Assembly (NCBI RefSeq): GCF_037338445.1
Contig: NZ_CP147839.1
Location: 62,001-126,000 of the forward strand
Origin: Salinibaculum sp. SYNS191
Lineage (GTDB): Archaea; Halobacteriota; Halobacteria; Halobacteriales; Haloarculaceae
Direction: 5' to 3'
DNA: 64,000 nucleotides
Position numbers and translations under genes: made by a program. This document shows positions 35,206 to 43,807 of the stretch, piece by piece; within the stretch, counting starts at the first letter, position 1, and each line of letters opens with the position of its first letter. The notes under the pieces are model-generated. The model worked only from the letters and a program-made list of their open reading frames with translations. It searched no databases and was not told the DNA's origin.

Positions 35206-36801
35206 TTAGAACGGTAGGTGTCCAGCTAATTCTACAGCGCGTTCATAGGCTTGCGTTGCCAGATCTGCCACGATATCATATCCGCCGAAGCCGCCGAACA
35301 ACGCCAGAAATACCAAGACCACCGTCAGCCACTTCACCGTGTTGTTAATCTGGATGTTCGTTGCCGACGATTGGTACGACAACAGCCGATTCAAGCTGGT
35401 CGCAGTCACCGAGTACCGGTCAAACAGACCTTCATAGTTCTCCTCGACCAACTCCATTTCGTCGACGATATCATCCAGAATGGTCGTGAACACACCTTGA
35501 GTTTCTTCCGTATCGTCGATCCGCCGTATATCCGAGACAGGAATCTCACCGTGGTCGCGCTGCTCGAACCAGTCGGTCAAATATTCGAAATAGTTCTCCG
35601 CGATCTGCTGGTGGAACAGGACCCGCGAGTACGTCTCTGTGAAATCCAAGTCGGCATCGATCAGGTGCTCCATGTCATCCTGGACGTCATCTATACTGCC
35701 GCCGGCATCTATCTGCGACAGGGAGAGCTCCCGGACCGACTCGTTCAACTCCCAGAATTCCAATCGCTTGTCTTTGAACCAGTTGAAGAGGTAGAGCAAC
35801 GGGAGGAACCGGACAAAAAAGTCCGAACTCAGGGAAAGCGCTGAAGGCGGAGTTTGCGTGTTTTCATCAAGCACCAGCTGGTCAGAGATCTCGATCATGG
35901 TATAGGAACTATGGTACGTCATGTTATCGGGCGACATCTCACTCCCTGAACCGACGATACACACCGCGTTCGCCGCCTGTGGGATCACCGACTTGGAGGA
36001 TAATGGATCGATATCCAGCATCTCGAAGAATCCGTGTCCTCCGAAGTGCGAGGCGTACGAGCGGTAGAGACGCTGATGATCCGTGACGTCGCGGGAGCCA
36101 GTCAAGGCTTCGTTGACGCTTAACCCTAATTTGAGAGTGGACACGGTTATCGGCGTGTTCCTCCCGACGAGCCGTACTGGGTCATCATGGCTGGAGACGA
36201 GGCCGAGCGAGAACCCGTCGAAGATGTCACTCCATACCTCGCGGATCGCGTCACGGGCCGGCGCTAAACCTGCATCCTGGTCCGCGGCCCAAATGGCGTC
36301 GAAGTGGTCCGAGGTCAGCTTTCCGGAGAGGACGATGTGATAGCCGAGCGGGACGGAGTTGAACTGGAGCACCGTCAGTTTGAGAGAGTCGAACTCGTCC
36401 CGATCCATTTCTATTTCGCCCCATTCCTGCGAGGTGAGCGGGAGTGTACCCGTTCCCCCCGTCGTCATCTCCTCCGGTGTCTCTTCCACCTCGTATAGGT
36501 CCATAAGATAGGCATCCAACTGGTTCTTGTCTGGGACGCCGACGAAGTCGATCGCCAGCATCACCGCTGGTCCTTCGAAAAGCATCTTGACCTCGCCGGC
36601 GTCAGTAAGAGAGTAGGTCGGTGGATCCTCGTCGTCGGGTTGGATCCGACCTCGATCGATCAGATCCTCGAACGCAAATTCGATGGTATCACGGTCGTCG
36701 CCACGATTCTCGTCGATTTCGTCGATGACGTCCGCCTTCTCCTGCGGTTCCCGATCAAGCCGACCGAGGATGTACGCCTGAATGCGCTCAATATCGTCCA
36801 T
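35206..36801 (-). CDS. unrecognised protein with N-terminal winged helix and C-terminal membrane helix
   Basis: A 531-residue protein from the ATG of MDDIERIQAYILGRL (36801); the upstream in-frame extension is not conserved in character. Residues 1-75 look like a winged helix (ending YSLTDAGEVK). The middle is a mixed domain with no motif I recognise. The C-terminal third is a long helical region ending in a hydrophobic helix (VKWLTVVLVFLALFGGFGGY, about 500-519), an arrangement reminiscent of CorA-like channels but without the GMN motif. It is a single-gene unit between the SRAP gene and a small hypothetical gene. Confidence 0.7.
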   Translation of the reverse strand: MDDIERIQAYILGRLDREPQEKADVIDEIDENRGDDRDTIEFAFEDLIDRGRIQPDDEDPPTYSLTDAGEVKMLFEGPAVMLAIDFVGVPDKNQLDAYLMDLYEVEETPEEMTTGGTGTLPLTSQEWGEIEMDRDEFDSLKLTVLQFNSVPLGYHIVLSGKLTSDHFDAIWAADQDAGLAPARDAIREVWSDIFDGFSLGLVSSHDDPVRLVGRNTPITVSTLKLGLSVNEALTGSRDVTDHQRLYRSYASHFGGHGFFEMLDIDPLSSKSVIPQAANAVCIVGSGSEMSPDNMTYHSSYTMIEISDQLVLDENTQTPPSALSLSSDFFVRFLPLLYLFNWFKDKRLEFWELNESVRELSLSQIDAGGSIDDVQDDMEHLIDADLDFTETYSRVLFHQQIAENYFEYLTDWFEQRDHGEIPVSDIRRIDDTEETQGVFTTILDDIVDEMELVEENYEGLFDRYSVTATSLNRLLSYQSSATNIQINNTVKWLTVVLVFLALFGGFGGYDIVADLATQAYERAVELAGHLPF

Positions 36802-37059
36802 AGCAGCCAGTGACCCGTTCTTGTGGAAGTCGGTCGTGCCAGAAACAAGAAGGTATAGCAATCATCATTTAACTACGCTACAAGGCCTCCAGAACATTGT
36901 GCTGACTATGCGTCCTGCATCTTGCACCGTACTCTGAACACATCTGAAACTGGGAAGACAGGAGCGGTCACTTCGCAAGCCTACTTATCGGCTGTTTCAC
37001 CGCAGATGGTATGTGACCAAGAGGATCCCACAGAGGCGAAAAGACTCTGAATCGTACGA

Positions 37060-37650
37060 TTAGAGCTCTGTCGGCGGCAGAAGCTCACAGAGAACAGCTG
37101 CTTGGTCAAGAAGTGCGTCGAAGAGCCGTTCAGTCGGTCGATATAGCGCGTGGTGTTCATCAACAGAATATGGCGTTTTCTCATCATCTGTGTGTGAGAG
37201 AAATCCGCTTTCGAGGAGTGGAGCAAGGGTAGTATCCAGCGCAGTTCCGGAACGGCCAGATTCGACTTCGAGTGTGTGTCGAGAGAACTCAGAAAGGAAC
37301 CGTGTACAGCAACTCAGGACGTGAGCACGTCGATCATCGAATAATTCGTTGAGCGCAGTACGATGGGTGCGTGTCCAATACTCGTCGAGTTTGACGTATG
37401 TACGAACGATAGGGGAAAGCTCGTTCAAGGAACCATTAGCATGGACGATGCCAAGGTCGTTGAGCGCATGTTGGTCTTTGGTGTCCAGAGATTCGCCGAG
37501 GGGATGGAGAACAGTTTGAAGCGCATCGTGGTATCGTGAAGTGAGGAACTCCCCAGCGACAACGTGGGCGTTCACGATATTTCGAGTTGGGTGCATTGAC
37601 TCGTGGTGATCGGGGTTTCGGTGGTCGACGTGGGTTCGTGGATAGCTCAT
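37060..37650 (-). CDS. His-rich helical hypothetical protein
   Basis: A 196-residue protein, unusually rich in His near the N-terminus (HVDHRNPDHHESMH) and helical throughout. It has no membrane segment or motif that I recognise. It lies 75 bases downstream of a TTAACCAACAC inverted repeat which separates it from the divergent RadA-like/polymerase operon. Possible roles include regulation of that operon; this is inference from position only. Confidence 0.65.
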   Translation of the reverse strand: MSYPRTHVDHRNPDHHESMHPTRNIVNAHVVAGEFLTSRYHDALQTVLHPLGESLDTKDQHALNDLGIVHANGSLNELSPIVRTYVKLDEYWTRTHRTALNELFDDRRAHVLSCCTRFLSEFSRHTLEVESGRSGTALDTTLAPLLESGFLSHTDDEKTPYSVDEHHALYRPTERLFDALLDQAAVLCELLPPTEL

Positions 37651-37724
37651 AGAGCACCTCTTCCAACGTGGCGTTGAGCATTAACATACCGAGCAGTCAG
37701 GCTCGAGACTGCAGCTGGGCAGGT

Positions 37725-37766
37725 TTAACCAACACACCGCCGTCGATACGGCCGGGTGTTGGTTAA
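37725..37766. promoter_or_regulatory. inverted repeat of the TTAACCAACA family, site 2
   Basis: TTAACCAACAC (37725-37735) and GTGTTGGTTAA (37756-37766) form a perfect 11-base inverted repeat with a 20-base spacer. It lies in the 272-base divergent region between the His-rich gene and the RadA-like gene. The rest of that region has no gene. Confidence 0.7.
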
Positions 37767-37922
37767 CACGAAGTGCGCTCGATTCAGGAACTATTCTCGG
37801 AAACAGGATCCAAACGGAGACTACTCGGGACTGTACCGGGATTGGAGGGGATCACATCGAGTTTCCTGAAACGCGGAAGCGACACGCCGCGGCTTATCGG
37901 GAACGTAGACAACTAATCTAGT

Positions 37923-38864
37923 ATGGGAGAACACTCAACGTCGAACCGATTGACGGTGGACCAGCCGACACGGGGCGCTGACCGCAATCGGTCCCTTGCT
38001 GACCAGGCCGATCCGACTACGGACGAGATGTTGTTGCCGTCACTCGGCGACGGCATCACGCTGCTCGACGTCGAGGGAGGCCGCGGCGTCCCAATCCTGC
38101 AGTCGCTCGTACTCGACCATCTCCTCCTGCACGACGGGCCCGCCTTCTGGGTCGACGCAAATGGTCACGCGACGACGACACTCGCCCAGATCGCGCCCAG
38201 TCAACGGTTGCTCAACCGAATTCACGTCGCCCGCGGATTCACCGCCTACCAGCACTACGGCGCCGTCTGTAATCTCCCGACGGCAGTGAACAAGTCGATC
38301 CAGATGTCCACCACTGACGCCGGGACGGCCGGTCGAGGGGAACCGAGTCGTGACGAGGACACGTCGCCCCACACGCCCGCCCTCATCGTCGCGCCGGCCG
38401 TCGACGTCCAGTACCGCGCCGACGATATCCTCGGCGAAACCCACGCGGGAACCCTTCAGGCTCGAACTCTCGCTCGGTTGGCAACCTACGCCGAGGGGTA
38501 CGACATCCCGGTGCTCGTTACGCGAAACGAACGAAACGAATTCACCGAGTCAGTCGCGACGGTCGCCGACCACCACCTGGAGTGCGAGCAGACTCGGATG
38601 GGGCCACGGGTCGTCGGCAAAGACTTCGAGACGCTCGTCTATCCCGTCGACGACGGCGCGTACTACCAGACGACGTTCGCGTACTGGCGGCAGCTGCTCG
38701 CGGCACGCGCCACGCAGGTCGGCGTGGAACCGACAACGTCGACGCCGTCGACGCCGACTCCGGAGGGTGTCGGGACAGGCGTCACAGCTGACGGTGAGAC
38801 GGTGGCGGCCACTACGGACCCCTTGCTCGATGCGTGGACCGCGACCGGGACAGGAGGCCGATAG
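37923..38864 (+). CDS. RadA/RecA-like protein with degenerate Walker A
   Basis: A 313-residue protein with a RecA-like core layout: ITLLDVEGGRGVPILQSLVL (P-loop position without GKT), FWVDANGHATTTLAQIAP (strand 2 region), then RIHVARGFTAYQHYGAV, PALIVAPAVDV (Walker B position) and VLVTRNERNEF. It resembles the plasmid-borne RadA-like proteins of haloarchaea that sit before PolB, but the P-loop lysine is absent, so ATP hydrolysis is unlikely. It heads a three-gene operon with the small gene at 38867 and the polymerase. It may assist replication as a structural or DNA-binding partner. Confidence 0.7.
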   Translation: MGEHSTSNRLTVDQPTRGADRNRSLADQADPTTDEMLLPSLGDGITLLDVEGGRGVPILQSLVLDHLLLHDGPAFWVDANGHATTTLAQIAPSQRLLNRIHVARGFTAYQHYGAVCNLPTAVNKSIQMSTTDAGTAGRGEPSRDEDTSPHTPALIVAPAVDVQYRADDILGETHAGTLQARTLARLATYAEGYDIPVLVTRNERNEFTESVATVADHHLECEQTRMGPRVVGKDFETLVYPVDDGAYYQTTFAYWRQLLAARATQVGVEPTTSTPSTPTPEGVGTGVTADGETVAATTDPLLDAWTATGTGGR

Positions 38865-38866
38865 CG

Positions 38867-39172
38867 ATGGGGCGCACAAACCCGACGTACCGGGATGCGC
38901 TCCGGGCTATCGAAGAGCGCTGGGCAGAGTTCCGCCGGGCACTGCGGCGTCGCGACCAGCCACGATTTGACCAGCTGTTCGAGTACGCCCGCGAGCACGC
39001 CGACGCGAGCGGGCTGTTGAACCACCAAAATCCGCTGCTGCCGGCGCTGCTCAGCATCGATCTCGAACAGGAGGCCCGCCTCGACGACCACGAGGAACGC
39101 CTCGAGGAGCTCGAAGCCGCAGTCACAGCGAGCGATGATCAAGAGAGTGGCCCACCGGACGCGAACCCGTGA
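38867..39172 (+). CDS. small helical protein of the polymerase operon
   Basis: A 101-residue protein beginning MGRTNPTYRDALRAIEERWAE, mostly helical, basic in the middle and acidic at the end (a coiled-coil-like EEARLDDHEERLEELE pattern). The start codon lies two bases after the RadA-like stop. The stop codon overlaps a GTG (39169) that could begin the polymerase. Haloarchaeal RadA-like/PolB pairs commonly carry such a gene between them; I infer a replication accessory role. Confidence 0.75.
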   Translation: MGRTNPTYRDALRAIEERWAEFRRALRRRDQPRFDQLFEYAREHADASGLLNHQNPLLPALLSIDLEQEARLDDHEERLEELEAAVTASDDQESGPPDANP

Positions 39173-39174
39173 CG

Positions 39175-41339
39175 ATGCCGTTCAGTATCGACTTTCTGGA
39201 CGACGGCCGCGTCCTGGAGTGGGAGGCAACCGCCGACGGCGCCGTCGCGACCGAGCGCCAAGACTACACCCCACGCTTCTACGTCGCCGCTCGCGACCCA
39301 GAGACCGACCTCGACCTCACAACGCTCCAGTCGGTGTACGACCAGCACCCGGACGTCGTCGCGACCGAGATGGTTGCGCGACGCCCCGGCTTTCGACGAG
39401 ACGAGGAGGCCGTTCTCGCAGTCGACGTTGCCCACATCGATCGCGTCACTCCACTCGCCCGGCAAGCGCGCCAGCTGTCGGACTATCCAGTCGGGGATCT
39501 CGCCTGTTTCAACGTCGACTTCTCGCGAGAGTTCCGGTACTGTCTGGAGACCGACGCCGATCCGACGCCGGCGAGCGAGCTGTCGACGCTCCGGCTCAGC
39601 GTTCCGGTGACCGAAACGAGCAACGACATCTATGGGGAGCTGTCTGTCGCCGGCGATACTGTTACCGGCTCGCCGACGGATCTCCTGACCGCCGTCCAGG
39701 GGCGCTCGACGCACACGATCCGGACGTCCTGGTCTGCTCAACCAGCGAGATCGTCCCAACTCTGTACGAGATGGCGACGGCTGCCGGCGTCGACGGCTTC
39801 TCGCTGAGTCGGTGGCCGGACGTCGACTACCAGCAACTCGCGAGCCGGTCGACGTACTCGAGCTACGGCCGCGTCGGTCACTCACCGGCGCGGTACAACG
39901 TGCCCGGCCGGGCGATCATCGACGAATCGAACACGTTCTTCTACGGGGAGACGAACCTCGAGGGCGTCCTCGACCTCGTGTCGCGCTCGAACAAGCCCGT
40001 CCAGGAGCTCGCATGGGCGTCGATCGGGAACGTGCTCACGGCGATCCAGATCTGTGAAGCCCACGACCGCGGCGTCCTCGTGCCATGGAACTCCTGGCGC
40101 CACGAGTTCTACAAACCGATGGGGACGCTCCACGACGCCGACCGCGGCGGCTTCATCTTCGCGCCCGAGGTCGGGCTTCACGAGAACGTCCACGAACTCG
40201 ACTTCTCCTCGTTGTACCCGAACATCATCTGTACCCGGAACGTCTCGCCGGACGTCATCCGGTGTGAGTGCCACAGCGACCGCGAGGACGTCCCCGGCCT
40301 CGGGTACTCGATCTGTGACGAGCGGGGTTACCTCGTCGACGTGCTACAGCCGATCATCGACGCGCGCGACGAGATCAAGGCGGCCATCCGTCGCGAGAAG
40401 GAACGGGACAACCCCGACGAGGACCGGCTGGCGGAACTCGAGGGACGGTCGGGAGCGCTGAAGTGGATCCTCGTCGCCTGCTTCGGCTATCAAGGGTTCA
40501 GCAACGCGAAATTCGGCCGAATCGAGTGCCACGAAGCAATCAACGCGTTCGCTCGCGAGATTCTGCTGACGGCGAAACAGCGGCTGGAAGCCGGCGGCTG
40601 GCGCGTCGTCCACGGCATCGTCGACTCCATCTGGGTGACGCCGGACCCTGACGTCGACGACGAGGACCGCGAGGACCTCGGGACGCTCGCGACGGAGATC
40701 ACGGAACGCGTCGAGATTCGGCTCGAACACGAGGCCCACTACGACTGGGTGGCGTTCGTTCCGCAGCGCGAGAGCGACGCCGGCGCGCTGACGAAGTACT
40801 TCGGCAAGGTCGCCGGCGACGACGACTTCAAGGTCAGAGGCATCGAAGCCCGGCAGCGCTCAACCCCGCCGTTCATCGTGGACATCCAGCGGGACTGTCT
40901 CGACCAGCTCGATGCCACGCGGTCACCGGACGCGGTGCTCGGACGGCTCGAACGAGCAATCGACGAACTGCAGGCGGGCAACGTAGCAGTGGAGCGCCTC
41001 GTCGAGCGGAATCGTGTCTCCAAGCCCCTGGAAGGCTACTCACAGAATACCCAGAACGTGGCCGCCTTGAAACGGGCTCGCGAGCAGGAACTGGCAGTCC
41101 ACCCGGGGCAGGATATCGAGTACGTGGTCGTCGACGACGAGAAATCCTCGCGAGACCGGGTCGCCCTCGCCCACGAGGAGATCGAGACCTACGACGCCTC
41201 GTACTACGAGACGCAGCTGATCAGAGCGGTCGAGAGCGTGCTTTCACCGCTCGGGTGGGCTCGTACAGACATTCGACGGAGACTCGCAGAGACACGAGAG
41301 GTGGAGCTGACGGAGTTCACAGCAGCCCGGAACGGATGA
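39175..41339 (+). pseudogene. polB: B-family DNA polymerase, split by an apparent frameshift
   Basis: The N-terminal part (39175 to about 39700) starts MPFSIDFLDDGRVLEWEA. After a frame change in the G4 run near 39700 the reading continues with DPDVLVCSTSEIVPTLYEMA to the stop at 41339, giving about 720 residues overall. Motif A is ELDFSSLYPNIICTRN, motif B is WILVACFGYQGFSNAKFGRI, and motif C is VHGIVDSIWV. The second Asp of the classic DTD remains and the first is Ile. The short exonuclease region fits haloarchaeal plasmid-type PolB. One extra G restores QGALDAHDPDVLV. It would replicate or repair the element. The ATG at 39175 is preceded by an in-frame GTG at 39169. Confidence 0.85.
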
Positions 41340-41395
41340 GTAGGCTCAGATGTCACTTGATGCGAGCAAAACCACAAGTGGGCGACGAGGTCGAT

Positions 41396-41451
41396 CCCAT
41401 TCACACTCTGGGGGGCCTTGGTCTATGTAACACCCCCCGGAGTGTGAATGG
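41396..41451. repeat. ORB-like inverted pair upstream of orc1/cdc6-2
   Basis: CCCATTCACACTCTGGGGGG (41396-41415) faces its reverse complement form ending GGAGTGTGAATGG (41430-41451). Both belong to a family of six CCATTCACAC(C/T)nnGGGG elements that flank the Orc1/Cdc6 gene at 41513. A degenerate half copy follows near 41463. These look like origin recognition boxes with a terminal G string. Confidence 0.7.
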
Positions 41452-41512
41452 AGGGAATCAATCACACCGAGGGTGGACAACCTATTTGTGAATGGGGCGA
41501 ATTGGTCCGCCC

Positions 41513-42739
41513 ATGCCAAACAATGATTCCACGCAAACAACCGTCGACGAGATATTAAATATCGACGAGGGGGATAGCGAAGACGAATCGGATATTTTTG
41601 AGAAACCGTGGTTGCTCGAGATCGATAACGTTCCTGACGCCAATCGAATCGTCGGCCGAGACGACCATATCACGTTCTTGGCCAAGAATCTCCGGAAGAT
41701 GCGGACAAACAGCGTCCCGGATAACGTTCTGGAGTGGGGAGAAACCGGGACGGGGAAGACACTAGTTGCAAGACACGTCTGCGAACGGCTCGAAGCAGCA
41801 ACTGCAGGAACGGACTCCCCCATCGTTACTGCTTACATCAACCCAGACCCCATCTCTACGTATACCTCCACCTTCCGAAAGATCGCAGAGCAGGTAAACG
41901 CGAAAGCAGAGAACCCGCTTGATGTCCCCTATCAGGGCCTCTCAGCCGAGCACTATCGGGATCAGAAATTGTGGCCAGTTGTTCAGCGGGAGTTTTCTGG
42001 CGGTCTTGTCGTCATCATCGATGAAATCGACAAGCACGGAGAAGTCAACGAGGTCCTCTACACGCTATCACGGTCACAATCAAAAGACGACGTTGACTTC
42101 CCAGTCCTTACAATCGGGATTTCGAACGACATCGAATTCAAAGGAGAAATCGAGTCACGGGTTCAATCGACTCTCCAGCCAGAACACCGAACGTTCACGC
42201 CATACGAAGAAGACCAGCTCATTGCAATCCTCGAAAATCGACGGGACGCATTTTACGACGGTGTCCTGGATGACGAGGTGATTCCAACCACAGCTGAACT
42301 CGCAGCTGAAGAACACGGTGACGCTCGACGGGCAGTCCGATTGTTCCGAAATGCGGGCGAGATCGCTGACGAAGAAGGCGATGATATTGTGACCGCGAAT
42401 CACGTTTTCGAAGCTGACGAACTCGTCGAAGTTGAGCTCTTTATGGAGATGGTGAAAGGGACTCCGTTGTCCGGGAAATTACTCTTGTTTGCTCTCACAC
42501 GTCTTGACCGGAATAACCCGGAGAAAGAATGGTTCCGGACGTCAGAGATTCACGAGGTTTACCAAACAGTAGCACGGGACGTCGAAGTAGAACCCAAGGG
42601 GTACAATCGTGCGCTTGAGCTTCTGAACAAGCACGTGACGACAGGAGTTCTCGAATCGAAAAAGAAGGAAGGCGGAGATCAGGGAAGTTCAGGTCGTATT
42701 CGCTCCAAGGAGACGTGGAGAGTACACGAACTGGACTGA
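41513..42739 (+). CDS. cdc6: Orc1/Cdc6 replication initiator 2
   Basis: A 408-residue AAA+ initiator: WGETGTGKTLVARHV (Walker A, about residues 76-90), VVIIDEIDKHGEVN (Walker B, about 164-177), sensor 1 ISNDIEF, HGDARRAVRLFRNAGE (sensor 2). The C-terminal winged helix is about 325-405. The ATG at 41513 is the natural start; another lies at 41492. It differs clearly from initiator 1 and is flanked on both sides by its own repeat family, implying an independent origin. Acidic insertion EGDSEDESD near the N-terminus is typical of haloarchaeal paralogues. Confidence 0.92.
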   Translation: MPNNDSTQTTVDEILNIDEGDSEDESDIFEKPWLLEIDNVPDANRIVGRDDHITFLAKNLRKMRTNSVPDNVLEWGETGTGKTLVARHVCERLEAATAGTDSPIVTAYINPDPISTYTSTFRKIAEQVNAKAENPLDVPYQGLSAEHYRDQKLWPVVQREFSGGLVVIIDEIDKHGEVNEVLYTLSRSQSKDDVDFPVLTIGISNDIEFKGEIESRVQSTLQPEHRTFTPYEEDQLIAILENRRDAFYDGVLDDEVIPTTAELAAEEHGDARRAVRLFRNAGEIADEEGDDIVTANHVFEADELVEVELFMEMVKGTPLSGKLLLFALTRLDRNNPEKEWFRTSEIHEVYQTVARDVEVEPKGYNRALELLNKHVTTGVLESKKKEGGDQGSSGRIRSKETWRVHELD

Positions 42740-42786
42740 TCAACTCAACGCCGGAACTCCAGACGTTGATGGGATGGTGACCCTCC

Positions 42787-42805
42787 CACCCCTCGGTGTG
42801 AATGG
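42787..42805 (-). repeat. ORB-like repeat, reversed copy
   Basis: CACCCCTCGGTGTGAATGG is the reverse complement of the CCATTCACACCGAGGGGTG form found at 43233. It lies 48 bases after the stop of orc1/cdc6-2. Confidence 0.65.
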
Positions 42806-43128
42806 TCCCCTATAGGTCAGGGCAGTAGTAAAGACGGAGCAGGACTTGACCCGTAGAAGCTGTGTCGTCCGTCTGAGGTCCCATTACCGGCACGGAGAGC
42901 GGCTTACAAGTCCTGCCACCGTAGCTGACCCGGTCCGCTACTGCACCGCACCGCAGTTGTAGTTATCTTTATTATACTACAGTCTAAACAGTCCTCCGAG
43001 TAGACGTATTCTAAAAGGCAAGGCCTTGTGCCGAAGCCGACGCTTCGTCACTGAGGCGAAAACCTTCCCTACGGTGAGAGGACTTCTGCTGTTAAGGACT
43101 TCTTAATCGCGGTACCCTGGGTGGTGGA

Positions 43129-43288
43129 CCATTCACACTGAGGGGTGTGGGGGTAAACGAGGCGTAATCTATCCGCGTGTTGCTCTGTCTTCTCTCGGCG
43201 TGAAGTCTCGTTAGAGAGTGGCGGTTGATAGCCCATTCACACCGAGGGGTGTCGGGTAAACCGATCCCATTCACACTCTGGGGGGTGT
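43129..43288 (+). repeat. three direct ORB-like repeats (candidate origin)
   Basis: Copies at 43129-43153 (CCATTCACACTGAGGGGTGT), 43233-43252 (CCATTCACACCGAGGGGTGT) and 43266-43288 (CCATTCACACTCTGGGGGGTGT) share CCATTCACAC, a variable triplet, a G string and TGT. All point the same way. With the pair at 41396-41451 they bracket orc1/cdc6-2, the usual arrangement of a haloarchaeal origin. Confidence 0.7.
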
Positions 43289-43345
43289 CATCTGCTACGC
43301 TACGAATCACGTTGAAACAAACATCAGGCTACAGTTCCATCTCGT

Positions 43346-43669
43346 CTACTCGTTGGGATTCACCGGCCCTTTGTACTTCGACGTCACCGAATCGCCTTCC
43401 CGCCACTGCCAGTAGTAGTAGCGGTTGTCGTTGATCTCCTTGATCGTGATCGTCGCCTTCGCCGGCACGTCGTCTGGGAGGTCATCGGGGCGCGCCTCGA
43501 CGTCGGCGTCGTCCGCTTCCTCCTCGAGACGAGCTTCACGCTCCTTGTATTCGGCCAACGCCTCGGCGTAGCTGGCAACGTCTCGAAGATGCTCCGGTGT
43601 GGCTTCATTGAGCGTGTGGACGATCTCCGTCGGGAGGTTCGCCGGTGGGGTCGGGGGTTCGTAGGACAT
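43346..43669 (-). CDS. DUF6788-like small protein
   Basis: A 107-residue protein: a Pro-rich N-terminus, an acidic helical coiled-coil-like middle (YAEALAEYKEREARLEEEAD), and a C-terminal motif DNRYYYWQWREGDSVTSKYK followed by GPV, which matches the DUF6788 pattern of haloarchaeal plasmid and virus proteins. Function is unknown. It starts 14 bases from a TTAACCAACA inverted repeat and is divergent from the AbiE-like regulator, so the two may be co-regulated. Confidence 0.8.
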   Translation of the reverse strand: MSYEPPTPPANLPTEIVHTLNEATPEHLRDVASYAEALAEYKEREARLEEEADDADVEARPDDLPDDVPAKATITIKEINDNRYYYWQWREGDSVTSKYKGPVNPNE

Positions 43670-43683
43670 CGGCTACTCTCGTG

Positions 43684-43724
43684 TTAACCAACACGACCCA
43701 CGAGTCCATAGTTTTGTTGGTTAA
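43684..43724. promoter_or_regulatory. inverted repeat of the TTAACCAACA family, site 3
   Basis: TTAACCAACA (43684-43693) and TGTTGGTTAA (43715-43724) are perfect complements with a 21-base spacer, in the divergent promoter region between the DUF6788-like gene and the AbiE-like pair. Confidence 0.7.
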
Positions 43725-43767
43725 GACGATGGGGACGGTTCTCGCGATTGCTGGATGTAACACTACT

Positions 43768-43793
43768 CGAAACTTCTTTATATACAAGTTTCG
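43768..43793 (+). promoter_or_regulatory. TATA box flanked by an 8-base inverted repeat (operator)
   Basis: CGAAACTT (43768-43775) and AAGTTTCG (43786-43793) are perfect inverted repeats that bracket the TATA box TTTATATA (43777-43784). The GTG start of the regulator gene lies 24 bases beyond the TATA box. Binding of a dimeric regulator here would block TBP, so autorepression by the gene at 43808 is likely. Confidence 0.7.
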
Positions 43794-43807
43794 TACTATG
43801 TTACACC

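Larger units (their letters stand above)
42740..43345. other. 606-base non-coding region downstream of orc1/cdc6-2 with origin repeats and a structured segment
   Basis: No gene found. It contains three ORB-like repeats in one orientation at its right end and one reversed copy at 42787-42805. Between them lies a segment (42816-42950) with nested or crossing complementary pieces, including GCAGGACTTG (42839-42848) and CAAGTCCTGC (42907-42916), and an AT-rich patch (42960-42985, TTATCTTTATTATACTAC) that could be a duplex-unwinding element. It may be an origin, or an RNA-like remnant of a mobile element. Confidence 0.6.

Noticed and set aside
36981..37226. Minus-strand open frame of 81 codons beyond the His-rich gene
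   Set aside because: It overlaps the well-formed gene at 37060-37650 in another frame, has no acidic bias and no recognisable segment.
42900..42970. tRNA-like sequence in the region after orc1/cdc6-2
   Set aside because: No T-loop GTTCGAATC-type sequence or anticodon arm could be fitted.
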